Source: [Enterobacter] lignolyticus SCF1
GTDB taxonomy: Bacteria; Pseudomonadota; Gammaproteobacteria; Enterobacterales; Enterobacteriaceae
Direction of reading: 5' to 3'
Assembly: GCF_000164865.1 (NCBI RefSeq)
Contig: NC_014618.1
Coordinates: 620,001-684,000, forward strand
Length of the DNA stretch: 64,000 nucleotides
Shown: positions 35,061 through 44,224 of the stretch, in pieces
Layout of the letters: every line of letters begins with the position of its first letter
How positions within the stretch are numbered: the stretch's first letter is position 1
Position numbers and translations under genes: made by a program
Notes under the pieces: model-generated
What the model was told of the DNA's origin: nothing
What the model saw: the letters and a program-made list of their open reading frames with translations, nothing else
The model's database searches: none

Positions 35061-35393
35061 ATGGAGACTGTTGCTTACGACGATTTCGCCAGACTGGAAA
35101 TCCGTACCGGAACGATAACCGCGGTGAAACGCCATGAGAACGCCGATAAGCTGTACATCGCGCAGATTGACGTCGGCGGGCGCACGCTGCAGACCGTGAC
35201 CAGCCTGGTTCCTTATTATCAGGAGGAGGAGCTGTTGGGCAAACACGTCGTGGTGCTGTGCAACCTGGCGAAGGCCAAAATGCGCGGCGAAGTGTCGGAA
35301 TGTATGCTGCTGTGCGCCGAAACCGATGACGCCAGCGAGAGCGTCCTGCTGACGCCGGAGCGCGTGATGCCGGCAGGTATTCGCGTGGTCTGA
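35061..35393 (+). CDS. ygjH: YgjH, tRNA-binding protein (Trbp111 type)
   Basis: A 110-residue single-domain OB-fold protein of the Trbp111/EMAPII-like family that binds tRNA by its shape. The conserved DDFARLEIRTGTITAVKRHENADKL start and the CNLAKAKMRGEVSECMLL segment are present. The dimer function is structural recognition of tRNA; its cell role is unclear. GGAGGGG precedes the ATG. It is divergent from ebgR, and a hairpin at 35405-35437 follows. Confidence 0.94.
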   Translation: METVAYDDFARLEIRTGTITAVKRHENADKLYIAQIDVGGRTLQTVTSLVPYYQEEELLGKHVVVLCNLAKAKMRGEVSECMLLCAETDDASESVLLTPERVMPAGIRVV

Positions 35394-35404
35394 CTTTTCA
35401 TTTT

Positions 35405-35437
35405 CCTCCCCCGCTTGCGTTCGGGAGCGGGGGAAGG
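35405..35437 (+). terminator. Hairpin after ygjH
   Basis: CCTCCCCCGCT (35405-35415) pairs with AGCGGGGGAAGG (35426-35437) 12 bp past the ygjH stop. It is strong but lacks a U-tract. Confidence 0.6.
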
Positions 35438-35460
35438 CCAGCACATTTTATGAACAAAAC

Positions 35461-35476
35461 GTACAAAAAAATGTAC
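35461..35476. repeat. GTACA/TGTAC inverted repeat before the Crp-like regulator gene
   Basis: GTACA-N6-TGTAC lies about 145 bp upstream of the regulator gene at 35620, within AT-rich DNA. It may be an operator of that regulator or a neighbour; this is pattern evidence only. Confidence 0.3.
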
Positions 35477-35619
35477 ACACCTGCCTGCGCTTATTTTCTC
35501 CAATGCTAAAATCCATAATATTAATGCAGAAATAACCTGTGCCATAATTCGCCGGTTTTTTTTAGTGCAGCCATTTATTTCTGTTACTGATTATTCTCTT
35601 TTATTTAAGGATTTAACGC

Positions 35620-36318
35620 ATGGATTTTCATACCATTAATGACGTCAATGGTGACGTCATGCATGCCTTTACCTTCGCGCAGCAAACGAGGCCGCTATCG
35701 GCCCAGCAGGTTTTGTTTAATGCGCTTACTCCGGTAAGCCAGCCCTTTTTTATCGCGGCAGGCGAGACGTATCAATTTAGTCCGGATCGGGAAAGCGCCG
35801 GGATCGTGCTGTTATCCACTGGAATTGGCTCGGTATGCCATAAAGAAAATCATCTCTACATCTCTTCCGCATTTGCCCCCACCGTGCTGGGATTAATTGA
35901 CGGCTATAGCCTTTATTACAATGTCCCGGCCCGGCCGCAGCATTATTTTTATGCTGAAACGGATTGCGAAGGTTATTTCGTGCCGCTGAATAAGTTTGTT
36001 GAGATTGCGGATGAACAAAACCTCTGGCATGACGTTGCCCGGATTCTGGCGCACCGCTTAATTGTGATGAGCGCGCGCGAGCAGGAGCTGGTCGGTGTTG
36101 ATTCCTATCTTAAGGTGCGCTCGCTGATTCTGGAGCTGTGGACCTACCCGGAGGAGTATCGCAAAGGGATTAATGTGGTGAGCTTCATACAGCGGCGTAC
36201 CGGGCTGTCGCGCAGCCGCACGATGACGTTTTTGTCCGAGCTGCGTAAGGGCGGCTATATTACTATCGTGCGCGGTAAGCTGACCTCGGTGGATCAAAAG
36301 CTTCCGGTCGCCTATTGA
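35620..36318 (+). CDS. Crp-like winged-helix regulator (IprA/YaiV-like)
   Basis: A 232-residue protein with an N-terminal cyclic-nucleotide-binding-like beta-barrel (about residues 30-120) and a C-terminal winged helix (VSFIQRRTGLSRSRTMTFLSELRKGGYI, about 185-212). It resembles the IprA/YaiV group of Crp-fold regulators, which lack the cAMP phosphate cassette; no RxAxSR-type cassette is visible. It lies directly upstream of the fimbrial operon, on the same strand across a 471-bp AT-rich gap, so it is the best candidate for its regulator. Its codon use is more AT-rich than the flanking core genes. Confidence 0.8.
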   Translation: MDFHTINDVNGDVMHAFTFAQQTRPLSAQQVLFNALTPVSQPFFIAAGETYQFSPDRESAGIVLLSTGIGSVCHKENHLYISSAFAPTVLGLIDGYSLYYNVPARPQHYFYAETDCEGYFVPLNKFVEIADEQNLWHDVARILAHRLIVMSAREQELVGVDSYLKVRSLILELWTYPEEYRKGINVVSFIQRRTGLSRSRTMTFLSELRKGGYITIVRGKLTSVDQKLPVAY

Positions 36319-36789
36319 GCGTTAACGGCGCTAACCTCATCTTTAACGTTATCCTTAATTTTATATTGCAGCGGTCACTTAGAATATATTATATCTTCTA
36401 TATAAGAAGTCTTTTGCGTGTGCCAGAGATTGGCTTGATTATATTAACACTAACGAATAATAGGCCGTCAAAAAAACATACGGAAACAATGCGTTAAGAA
36501 AGATCCTATATAGGACAAATATTGGCATTGAAACGCCGCTGGCGCTTCCTGATAATAATATCACTTTAGTTTGGCTATTCTTCTGGTGTTTCGCACTGAA
36601 ATGCTGTGTGAATATTGTCTCTGCAATCGGATTTGGACGTTTATGAGGCCATGAAATCTCCGTCAGACCGTCATAACTAAAGCGTTACCGGCATCATTTG
36701 ATAATAAGTCGCATCAGCGATTCGGGCCTTTCATTGCCTTAAAAAAATGATTCCGGATTTTTATTTTTTAATTTCAGGAAAGAGCTTGT
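36319..36789 (+). promoter_or_regulatory. AT-rich control region of the fimbrial operon
   Basis: No gene can be supported in this 471-bp gap. It is markedly AT-rich compared with the flanks and contains two short palindromes: CTTCTATATAAGAAG (36395-36409) and TCCTATATAGGA (36504-36515). Such DNA is typical of H-NS-silenced fimbrial promoters. No long inverted repeats or fim-type recombinase gene are present, so an invertible switch is not supported. Confidence 0.6.
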
Positions 36790-37332
36790 ATGAAAAAGCA
36801 TGTATTAGCAATGGTGGTTACTGCAATGATGGCGGGGGGCGCGGCGACGGCGGCGCAGGCGGATTCAACGACCGTATCCGGCGGTACGGTGAATTTTGTC
36901 GGCCAGGTGGTTGATGCCGCCTGCGCCGTCTCCGCGGACTCCACCGATCAAACCGTCACGTTAAGCCAGGTGCGTACGGCGAAACTGACCACGGCGGGCA
37001 TGACGGCAAACCAGAAAGAGGCGTTCAGCATCAAGCTTGCGGACTGCGATACCACGGTTAGCCAGAATGCGGCGGTTATCTTCAACGGGCAGCAGGACAG
37101 CATTCAGGTTGGCGCGCTGGCGAATACCGCGGGCGCTGGCTCAGCGACGAATGTTGCGCTGCAGCTCTACGGTCCGGATGGTCAGACGCTGAACGTGGGC
37201 GATACCTCCGCGGCGATCGTTCTGGTGGACGGTTCAAACACCCTTCCTCTGAGCGTGGACTATATCGCCACCGGTGCGGCCACCGCAGGCAACGTCGCGG
37301 CGACCGCCACCTTTAACATGGTGTATTCCTGA
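36790..37332 (+). CDS. Fimbrial major subunit (FimA-like)
   Basis: A 180-residue type 1-like pilin. A signal peptide ends near AAQA|DST. Two cysteines (AACAVSADS and LADCDTT) form the conserved disulfide, and the C-terminal strand ends ATFNMVYS with the penultimate Tyr of the donor-strand family. First and best-translated-looking gene of the operon (AGGAAAGAG leader), as expected for the main shaft protein. It most resembles the next gene product. Confidence 0.9.
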   Translation: MKKHVLAMVVTAMMAGGAATAAQADSTTVSGGTVNFVGQVVDAACAVSADSTDQTVTLSQVRTAKLTTAGMTANQKEAFSIKLADCDTTVSQNAAVIFNGQQDSIQVGALANTAGAGSATNVALQLYGPDGQTLNVGDTSAAIVLVDGSNTLPLSVDYIATGAATAGNVAATATFNMVYS

Positions 37333-37395
37333 TATGGCGCGCCCCCGGCCAGCCCGGCGGGGGTTCTCCTGACGCTGTTGTAAGAGGAGTACGTT

Positions 37396-37950
37396 ATGCG
37401 GCTGGACGCGCATCGTCCCGTTTTTCCCTTGCTGCTTTCCCTTGTCGCCGCGCCGTCTGCCTATGCGGGCAACCATCACTACGTGAATATTCACGGCGGC
37501 GATGTGCATTTCTTTGGCCAGGTGGTGAACGCCGCCTGTTCGGTCAGCGCCGACAGCCGGAACCAGACCGTGCAGATGGGGCAGGTTCGCAGCAACCAGT
37601 TTGCCTCGCTGGGCGACTGGGAAGACCCGCAGCCTTTTCAGATAGCGCTGGAGGATTGCGATACCGCCGTCAGCCAGAACGTCGGCGTGCTGTTTACCGG
37701 CGAATCAGACGGTAAAGATCCGCTGGTGTTTCGCGCAGGCTACGGCGCAGGCGCGGCTCATGGCGTCGGGATCGGCATCTTTGACGGCGCAGGCAACCTG
37801 CTCGTCCCCGATACCCGGCCTCCCTGGTTCGCCCCGCTGCAGGAGGGCGAAACCGTACTCAGCTACACCGCCCGCTACCGCGCCACCGACCGCCGGGTGA
37901 AAGCCGGCAGCGCCAGCGCCCAGGTATGGTTCAACGTGATTTATCAGTAA
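37396..37950 (+). CDS. Fimbrial subunit (FimI/minor pilin-like)
   Basis: A 184-residue pilin similar to the preceding one through VNFVGQVVDAACAVSADS-type and QIALEDCDTAVSQNVGVLF segments, with a conserved Cys pair and a terminal WFNVIYQ. A signal peptide ends near AYA|GNH. It lies 63 bp after the major subunit, preceded by AAGAGGAG. Position suggests a FimI-like minor or anchor subunit. Confidence 0.87.
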   Translation: MRLDAHRPVFPLLLSLVAAPSAYAGNHHYVNIHGGDVHFFGQVVNAACSVSADSRNQTVQMGQVRSNQFASLGDWEDPQPFQIALEDCDTAVSQNVGVLFTGESDGKDPLVFRAGYGAGAAHGVGIGIFDGAGNLLVPDTRPPWFAPLQEGETVLSYTARYRATDRRVKAGSASAQVWFNVIYQ

Positions 37951-37984
37951 ATCGCGACTCACGACTAAAGAGACTGACATTCTA

Positions 37985-38689
37985 ATGAAAGCCAAATTAC
38001 ACCGCCGCCAGCCGGTCTGGCCGCGCATGTGCCTGTTCGCCGCCACCCTGGGGATTGCCGCCGGGGCCCATGCGGGCGGCGTGGCGCTGGGCGCAACCCG
38101 CGTTATCTATCCGCAGGGCGAGAAACAGGTTTCGCTGCCGCTGACGAACTCATCGGAAAACAACGACTTCCTGATCCAGTCATGGGTGGCGAACCCGGAC
38201 GGCGCAAAGTCGCAGGACTTCGTAATAACGCCGCCGCTGTTCGTGATTCACCCGAAAAAAGAGAACACCCTGCGCATTATGTACGTCGGACCCGGCCTGC
38301 CAGAGGATCGCGAAAGCGTGTTTTACCTCAACAGCAAGGCCATTCCGTCGGTGGATAAAAGCAAACTGGCGAGCAATACCCTGCAAATCGCTACCCAGAG
38401 CGTGATCAAACTGTTTATTCGTCCAAAGCGCCTGCCGACGCCGTCGGTCGACGCGCCGAAAACGCTGACCTGCCGGCAGGGCGGCGGCAAGGTGACGGTG
38501 AACAATCCCTCGCCTTACTACGTCTCGCTGGTGCAGTTCTATGTCGGCGGCGCGCGGCTGCCGAACTCCATGGTGGCGCCTAAAAACAGCCTGACGGTGG
38601 CGGTGCCCGGCGGTCAGGACGGCAAAGTCAGTTTTCAGACCGTCAACGATTTCGGCGCCAATACGCCAACCCAATTCTGCTCGGGTTAA
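37985..38689 (+). CDS. Periplasmic fimbrial chaperone 1 (FimC/PapD-like)
   Basis: A 234-residue chaperone with a signal peptide ending at AHA|GGV and two Ig-like domains. The G1-strand and anchor features are clear: RVIYPQGEKQVSLPLTN, PPLFVIHPKKENTLRIMYVG and ESVFYLNSKAIPS. Two cysteines in the second domain (LTCRQ and TQFCSG) likely pair. It caps pilins by donor-strand complementation and hands them to the usher encoded next. Confidence 0.93.
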   Translation: MKAKLHRRQPVWPRMCLFAATLGIAAGAHAGGVALGATRVIYPQGEKQVSLPLTNSSENNDFLIQSWVANPDGAKSQDFVITPPLFVIHPKKENTLRIMYVGPGLPEDRESVFYLNSKAIPSVDKSKLASNTLQIATQSVIKLFIRPKRLPTPSVDAPKTLTCRQGGGKVTVNNPSPYYVSLVQFYVGGARLPNSMVAPKNSLTVAVPGGQDGKVSFQTVNDFGANTPTQFCSG

Positions 38690-38721
38690 TCCCTGCAACC
38701 TGAAGGCAAGGTTATCAGCGC

Positions 38722-41349
38722 ATGAAGCGTCATCTATACAGAGAACATCTGCTCGCGGCCCGGTCGCCGCTCCCCCCGGCAGCGCTGGCGCTGTTGGGTA
38801 CGCTGGCGGCGCCGAACGGGGTCGCCGGGGATTATTTCAACCCGGCGTTTTTGTCGAGCGAACCGGGCGCCGTTGCCGATCTCTCGCGCTTTGAGGGCAA
38901 CGGCCAGGCGCCCGGCACCTATCGCGTAGACGTCTGGCTGAACGGCACGTTTCTCGCGACCCGCGATGTCACGTTTAATGCCCGCCCGCAGGCCGCCGCG
39001 AAGGCGAAGCAGGCGGATGATACCGGCCTCGCGGCGTGCCTGACGCCGAAGGCGCTGGACGCCATGGGCGTCAACCTGCAGGCGTTCCCGCCGCTTGCCG
39101 GCGCGAAACCGGACAGCTGCGTGGATATTGCCGCGGCGATCCCGGCGGCCGCGGCGGCGTTTGATTTCGAACACCAGCAGCTGAACCTCAGCGTTCCGCA
39201 GGCGGCGATGCGCAACAGCGCCCGCGGCTATATTCCGCCGGAGCAGTGGGATGAGGGGATTAACGCGCTGCTGTTCAACTACAGCTTTACCGGCTCTAAC
39301 AGCAGCGACCGCAGCGAAGGCGGGACGGCGGACAACAGCTACTTCCTCGGGTTGAACAGCGGGCTGAACCTGGGGGCCTGGCGCCTGCGCGATTACTCGA
39401 CCTGGAACTATGACAGCAGTAGCGAAGACGGTAAAAGCGACTGGCAGCACATCAATACCTATGCGCAGCGCGACGTTATTCCGCTTAAAGGCGAGCTGAC
39501 GCTGGGCGATAGCTATACGCCATCCGACGTGTTTGACAGCCTCGCCTTTCGCGGCGCGCAGCTGGCGTCGGATGACAACATGCTGCCGGACAGCCTGCGA
39601 GGCTTCGCGCCGACCCTTCGCGGCATCGCCAAAAGCAATGCCCAGGTCACCGTGAAGCAGAACGGCTACACCATCTACCAGAGCTATGTGCCGCCCGGGC
39701 CGTTTGCGATAAACGATCTCTACCCGACCTCCTCAAGCGGCGATCTGACCGTTGAGGTGAAAGAGTCCGACGGCAGCACCAGCAGCTACACCGTTCCGTA
39801 CTCTGCGGTGCCTATCCTGCAGCGCGAAGGGCGGGTGAAGTACGCGATGACCGCCGCGCAATACCGCAGCAACGGCGACCAGCAGGAGGATGTGAACTTC
39901 GCTCAGGGCACGCTTATCTGGGGGCTGGCGCACGGGATGACGGTGTACGGCGGCGCGCAGCTGTCGGAGGACTACACGGCGCTCGCCGTCGGTTCCGGCG
40001 TCAATATGGGCGACTACGGGGCGCTGTCGATGGATATCACCCAGGCGACCAGCACCCTGGCGGACGACAGCACCCACCACGGCTCCTCGGTGCGCTTTCT
40101 GTACGCCAAATCGCTCAACGACTACGGCACCAATTTCCAGCTGCTCGGCTACCGCTACTCCACGTCCGGGTTCTACACCCTGGAGGATACCGCCTATAAG
40201 CATATGGACGGCTACGTGGTGCAAACGGAAGATGGCGACGTCAGCAAAACGCCGGACTGGACGGATTATTACAACCTGTACTACACCAGGCGCGGCAAGG
40301 TACAGATCAACGTTTCGCAGCAGCTGGATGGCTATGGTTCGGTGTTTATTACCGGCAGCAAGCAGAGCTACTGGCATACCGATGAGACCGATACGCTGCT
40401 GCAGCTTGGCTACAGCGGCACCTGGGACGGCATCTCGTACAGCGTAAGCTACAACTACAGCAAAGCGCCGGATGCGCCGCAGGGCGATCAGATCTACGCC
40501 GTTACTCTCTCTTTGCCGATCGGCCAGTGGCTGCATCCGGCGACCGACGTGACCCAGAGCAGCCACAGCGCTTACGCCACCTGGAGCATGAGCACCGACA
40601 AGCACGGCAACGCCACGCAGAACGCCGGGGTCAACGGCACGCTGCTGGCGGACAACAACCTGAGCTATAGCGTGCAGCAGGGCTATCAGAATCACGGCAG
40701 CGGCGCCAGCGGCACCGCCAGCGCAGAGTACGACGGCGCTTACGGCAAGGCCAGCGTCGGCTACAACTACAGCAGCAACGGCGACTATCAGCAGGTCAAC
40801 TACGGCCTGAGCGGCGGCGTTGTCGCCCACCGCAACGGCATTACCCTGAGCCAGCCGCTGGGCGATACCAACGTGCTGATCGCCGCCCCTGGCGCCAGCG
40901 ACGTCAGCGTGGAGGAGCAGCCCGGTATCCATACCGACTGGCGCGGTTACGCCGTGGTGCCCTACGCCACCACCTACCGCCAGAACCGCATGGCGCTGGA
41001 TACCAACTCCCTGAGCGACAAGATGGATATTGACGATGCGGTGACCAACGTGGTGCCGACCCAGGGAGCGCTGGTGCGCGCCGCCTTTAACGCCCGCGTC
41101 GGCGAGCGGGCGCTGCTCACGCTGATGCACAACGGCAGGCCGGTGCCGTTCGGCGCGGTTGTCACCCGCAGCGACGGCGGCGGCGACACTATCGTCGGCG
41201 ACGGCGGTGAAACCTACCTGTCCGGCCTGACGGCGCAGGGCTCCCTGACGGCGCAGTGGGGCGACGGCGCGGCGAAGCAGTGCACCGCAAACTACCACAT
41301 ACCCGAAAGTAATCAGCCTCTGGTGCGCCAGAAGGTGGAGTGTTCATAA
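38722..41349 (+). CDS. Outer-membrane fimbrial usher (FimD-like)
   Basis: An 875-residue usher. After an N-terminal signal the chaperone-binding domain begins with YFNPAFLS, the family hallmark. A 24-strand barrel region, a plug-like segment (near residues 220-330) and C-terminal domains follow, with a Cys pair in KQCTANYHIPESNQPLVRQKVEC. It secretes and polymerises subunits at the outer membrane. The stop is one base from the next start, a tight coupling to the adhesin gene. Confidence 0.94.
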   Translation: MKRHLYREHLLAARSPLPPAALALLGTLAAPNGVAGDYFNPAFLSSEPGAVADLSRFEGNGQAPGTYRVDVWLNGTFLATRDVTFNARPQAAAKAKQADDTGLAACLTPKALDAMGVNLQAFPPLAGAKPDSCVDIAAAIPAAAAAFDFEHQQLNLSVPQAAMRNSARGYIPPEQWDEGINALLFNYSFTGSNSSDRSEGGTADNSYFLGLNSGLNLGAWRLRDYSTWNYDSSSEDGKSDWQHINTYAQRDVIPLKGELTLGDSYTPSDVFDSLAFRGAQLASDDNMLPDSLRGFAPTLRGIAKSNAQVTVKQNGYTIYQSYVPPGPFAINDLYPTSSSGDLTVEVKESDGSTSSYTVPYSAVPILQREGRVKYAMTAAQYRSNGDQQEDVNFAQGTLIWGLAHGMTVYGGAQLSEDYTALAVGSGVNMGDYGALSMDITQATSTLADDSTHHGSSVRFLYAKSLNDYGTNFQLLGYRYSTSGFYTLEDTAYKHMDGYVVQTEDGDVSKTPDWTDYYNLYYTRRGKVQINVSQQLDGYGSVFITGSKQSYWHTDETDTLLQLGYSGTWDGISYSVSYNYSKAPDAPQGDQIYAVTLSLPIGQWLHPATDVTQSSHSAYATWSMSTDKHGNATQNAGVNGTLLADNNLSYSVQQGYQNHGSGASGTASAEYDGAYGKASVGYNYSSNGDYQQVNYGLSGGVVAHRNGITLSQPLGDTNVLIAAPGASDVSVEEQPGIHTDWRGYAVVPYATTYRQNRMALDTNSLSDKMDIDDAVTNVVPTQGALVRAAFNARVGERALLTLMHNGRPVPFGAVVTRSDGGGDTIVGDGGETYLSGLTAQGSLTAQWGDGAAKQCTANYHIPESNQPLVRQKVECS

Positions 41350-41350
41350 C

Positions 41351-42361
41351 ATGAGAACGTCTGTTGTTTTATTTTTCGTACTGTCGGCATTGCTGACCGA
41401 AAAGAGCGTCGCGGCGGTCTGCAGCAATGCCAGCGGCAGCCCCACCCAGGTCAGCTACGACCTGACGTCGACGCTCACCAAGGACCAGAACCAGCCGGGG
41501 CAGGGGACGCAGCTGGTGAAAAGCCAGGACGTCAATATTCAGGCGGTGTGCCCGTCGGGCTCGTCCTCCGATAACAGCACCTACCGCTCCTATGTCACTA
41601 ACTTTCCTGTTGTCGATACCGATGGCAGCTGGCAGTACCTGCGTCTGGACCCGGACTATATTGAAGGGGCGATGAAGATTCACGACTCCTCCGCTGGTGA
41701 TTTTTACCCTCCGGTGAAATATACCCATATGGGCGTCGACAGTAACGTCAATCAGGGTAAACCGTTTAACGTTCGCGACTCGAACCTGATTTTTAAAATC
41801 AGGATCGTGAAGTCGTTTATCGGCACCGTCACTATTCCCCAGCAGGTCATGTTTAACGTGTATGTAACCACCCATAGCGGCGATCCGTTATCCACCGTGG
41901 TTTATCAGATTACCTACAGCGGCACGATTACCGTGCCGCAGAGCTGCGAAATCAACGCCGGGCAAACGGTGCTGGTGGATTTCGGAACGCTCTACAGCGG
42001 CGATTTCAAAAACGCCGGACAAAAGCCGGACGACGCGCCGGTAAAAACCTTCAATGTGCCCATCCAGTGCAACGGCAGCATTAACTATCCCGCTAACCTG
42101 ACGCTGCGCGTCCAGGCCACGGCGGACGCCCATTTTACCCAGGCCGTCGCCTCGGATAACGCCGACGTTGGCGTGGTCATCGCCGACCCGGGCGGCAAGG
42201 TGCTAACGCCGAACGACCTCAACAGCAATATTCCATTTACCACCGATGCTTCCGGGAAGGCGAACGTCAGCCTGCAGGCGTACCCCATCAGCACGACGGG
42301 GAAATCGCCCGCGGAAGGCGTCTTTACGGCGCTGGCGTTCCTGCGCGTCGACTTTGCGTAA
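41351..42361 (+). CDS. Two-domain fimbrial tip adhesin
   Basis: A 336-residue secreted protein with a signal peptide ending near SVAA|VCS. The length and the C-terminal pilin domain (from about residue 195: SCEINAGQTVLVDFGTLYSGDF, ending ALAFLRVDFA) mark it as a tip adhesin, with a variable N-terminal receptor-binding domain. That domain is not clearly related to FimH or PapG by eye. It is coupled to the usher gene with a 1-nt gap. Receptor unknown. Confidence 0.82.
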   Translation: MRTSVVLFFVLSALLTEKSVAAVCSNASGSPTQVSYDLTSTLTKDQNQPGQGTQLVKSQDVNIQAVCPSGSSSDNSTYRSYVTNFPVVDTDGSWQYLRLDPDYIEGAMKIHDSSAGDFYPPVKYTHMGVDSNVNQGKPFNVRDSNLIFKIRIVKSFIGTVTIPQQVMFNVYVTTHSGDPLSTVVYQITYSGTITVPQSCEINAGQTVLVDFGTLYSGDFKNAGQKPDDAPVKTFNVPIQCNGSINYPANLTLRVQATADAHFTQAVASDNADVGVVIADPGGKVLTPNDLNSNIPFTTDASGKANVSLQAYPISTTGKSPAEGVFTALAFLRVDFA

Positions 42362-42372
42362 ATCAGGTGAAG

Positions 42373-42909
42373 ATGATGAAAAGTTACGTCTTATCAGGTC
42401 TGTGGCTCTGCGGGGCGTTTGCGGCCCATGCCGATGACGGCAGCTATAACCTGAAGCTTACCGGCACCATTGTGGCGGAAACCTGCAATGTGGATGCGTC
42501 AAGCGAGACGCAGACCGTCAGGCTCGGGCAGTTCTCCACCGCCGATTTCCCCACCGTCGGCTCGACCTCCCGGTCTGCGCCGCTGCCGATTACGCTGACG
42601 GGCTGTACGCAGAATATTACCGGAGGGCAGGTGTGGTTTACCGGCACCGCCGATAGCGACGACCCGTCGCTGCTGGCCCTTTCCGATACCGGAATGGGCG
42701 CCGACGCGCAGATGGCGACGGGCGTGGCGGTGCAGATCCTCGACGGCAGTCAGTCTCCGGTCAGTATCAATAACACCCATTCTGCGGTGTACCCGCTGCA
42801 CGCGGGAGATAACGTCCTGACCTTCAACCTGCGCTACATGTCGACGAAAAGCCAGGTAACCGCCGGGAACGCCACCGCGGTGATGTACTTTGACCTTCAG
42901 TATCAGTAA
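42373..42909 (+). CDS. Fimbrial minor subunit
   Basis: About 178 residues. The signal peptide ends at AAHA|DDG, with paired cysteines in AETCNVDASS and LTGCTQNI and a terminal VMYFDLQYQ. The ATG at 42373 is chosen, 5 nt after AGGTG; a GTG at 42367 and an ATG at 42376 are alternatives. It most likely acts as an adaptor near the tip (FimF/G position). Confidence 0.84.
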   Translation: MMKSYVLSGLWLCGAFAAHADDGSYNLKLTGTIVAETCNVDASSETQTVRLGQFSTADFPTVGSTSRSAPLPITLTGCTQNITGGQVWFTGTADSDDPSLLALSDTGMGADAQMATGVAVQILDGSQSPVSINNTHSAVYPLHAGDNVLTFNLRYMSTKSQVTAGNATAVMYFDLQYQ

Positions 42910-42918
42910 GGGGCCAGC

Positions 42919-43437
42919 ATGAAACGGTTTGCTTTAGCGGCTTGCGTAAGCCTGGCGATGATGGCGCAACCCCAGGCGCACCAGGGAACGGTGTACGTCA
43001 CCGGCACGATTACCGATAACACCTGCGCCGTATCGCCGGATTCGAAAAACCTGACCGTGCCGATGGGCGATGTCTCCAGCAAGCAGTTTTCCCGGGCGGG
43101 CGACGGCTCGCGCTATGAGCCTTTCGTCATCAACCTTGAGAAATGCGGCGGCGCGGCCAGCGGCGTCACCGTTCATTTCGCAGGGACGTCAGACAGCAGG
43201 AATCCGGCGCTGCTGGCGCTGACCGGCGGCGCGGGGTATGCCGCCGGCGTTGGCGTGGGGATCTACAACCCGGATAAGTCGCTCATCCCGTTGGGCGCAG
43301 AGAGCGGCAATACGCCGATCTCGCCCAACCAGGCGACGGTCGCCCTGCACTTTTACGCCCGCTATATCGCCGATGGCGACAGCGTCGCCGCCGGTACCGC
43401 GAATGCTTCCGCCACGTTTGTCCTTACCTATGCGTGA
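42919..43437 (+). CDS. Fimbrial minor subunit
   Basis: A 172-residue pilin, with signal peptide and cysteines in NTCAVSPDS and LEKCGGAA, ending TFVLTYA. It is closest in layout to the first two pilins. GGGG precedes the ATG, and its last 8 bases overlap the start of the second chaperone gene. It is probably another adaptor or a terminator subunit. Confidence 0.84.
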   Translation: MKRFALAACVSLAMMAQPQAHQGTVYVTGTITDNTCAVSPDSKNLTVPMGDVSSKQFSRAGDGSRYEPFVINLEKCGGAASGVTVHFAGTSDSRNPALLALTGGAGYAAGVGVGIYNPDKSLIPLGAESGNTPISPNQATVALHFYARYIADGDSVAAGTANASATFVLTYA

Positions 43438-44155
43438 CCGCTCGCTGATTTTTCCGCTGCTGCTGTGCCTGGCGGGGGCGTTGCTGCTGTTCAGCGCGAT
43501 AGTGCAGGCGGGGGTGGTGATCGGCGGCACCCGCTTTGTGTATGCCGGGGGGCAAAAATCGATAAGCGTTTCAGTACGCAACAAATCGCAGGCGCCGTTT
43601 CTGGTTAACGCCCGGGTGGCTACGGGCGGCGAGTGGCAGGGCGTGGCGCAGGCTGATGGCGGGGCCGCGCCGTTTGTCGTCACGCCGCCGCTGCTTGTTA
43701 TCCAGCCGCAGCGGGAAAATATCATCCGGATTATCTATACCGGCGGGCCGCTGCCTGCGGATCGCGAAAGCCTGTTTACCCTCAGTATTGCCGCCATTCC
43801 CGCCAGTAAGGCGCAGGCCAACAGCGTGCAGCTGGCGGTGCGTTCGGCGCTGAAGCTGATTTATCGCCCGACCGGGCTTAAGGGGGATGCGGCGTCGGCG
43901 TACAGCAACCTGCGCTGGCGGCGGGACGGCGCGGCGCTGCGGGTCAGCAACCCGGGGCCGTATTACGTCACGCTGTTTCAGCTCAGCATCGCCGGGAAAA
44001 GCCTGGACAATGCGGGCGTCGTCGCGCCCTTCGGGGAGCGTCGCTTTAGCGGCTGTCCGTCTTCTCAGCCCTGCCGGATTCGCTGGCAGTCGATCAATGA
44101 TTACGGCCGGGTTATGCCGCCGGCAGCCGCCTTACTTCAACCGTCAGGCCGCTGA
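43430..44155 (+). CDS. Periplasmic fimbrial chaperone 2
   Basis: A 241-residue second PapD-like chaperone in the same operon. The start at 43430 (MRDRSLIFPLLLCL) opens a signal peptide ending near IVQA|GVV. Core motifs GTRFVYAGGQKSISVSVRNKSQ, PPLLVIQPQRENIIRIIYTGG and ESLFTLSIAAIP are clear. An extra Cys pair, GCPSSQPCRI, lies in the second domain. Its start overlaps the previous stop. It may serve a subset of subunits, such as the adhesin. Confidence 0.9.
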   Translation: MRDRSLIFPLLLCLAGALLLFSAIVQAGVVIGGTRFVYAGGQKSISVSVRNKSQAPFLVNARVATGGEWQGVAQADGGAAPFVVTPPLLVIQPQRENIIRIIYTGGPLPADRESLFTLSIAAIPASKAQANSVQLAVRSALKLIYRPTGLKGDAASAYSNLRWRRDGAALRVSNPGPYYVTLFQLSIAGKSLDNAGVVAPFGERRFSGCPSSQPCRIRWQSINDYGRVMPPAAALLQPSGR

Positions 44156-44224
44156 TCGTGCAGCAGAGGTGACGCAGTCCGCATCGGCGGGCGAGCGCAG
44201 TACAGGAGGGGGTTCGGGAAAACA

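Noticed and set aside
36319..36789. Invertible fim-type phase switch before the fimbrial operon
   Set aside because: No long inverted repeats flank the region and no fimB/fimE-like recombinase gene is present; only short palindromes are seen.
39733..41298. Reverse-strand open frame (521 codons) across the usher gene
   Set aside because: It is a shadow of the usher reading frame, rich in Val, Ala, Arg and His with no motif; the usher itself is unambiguous.
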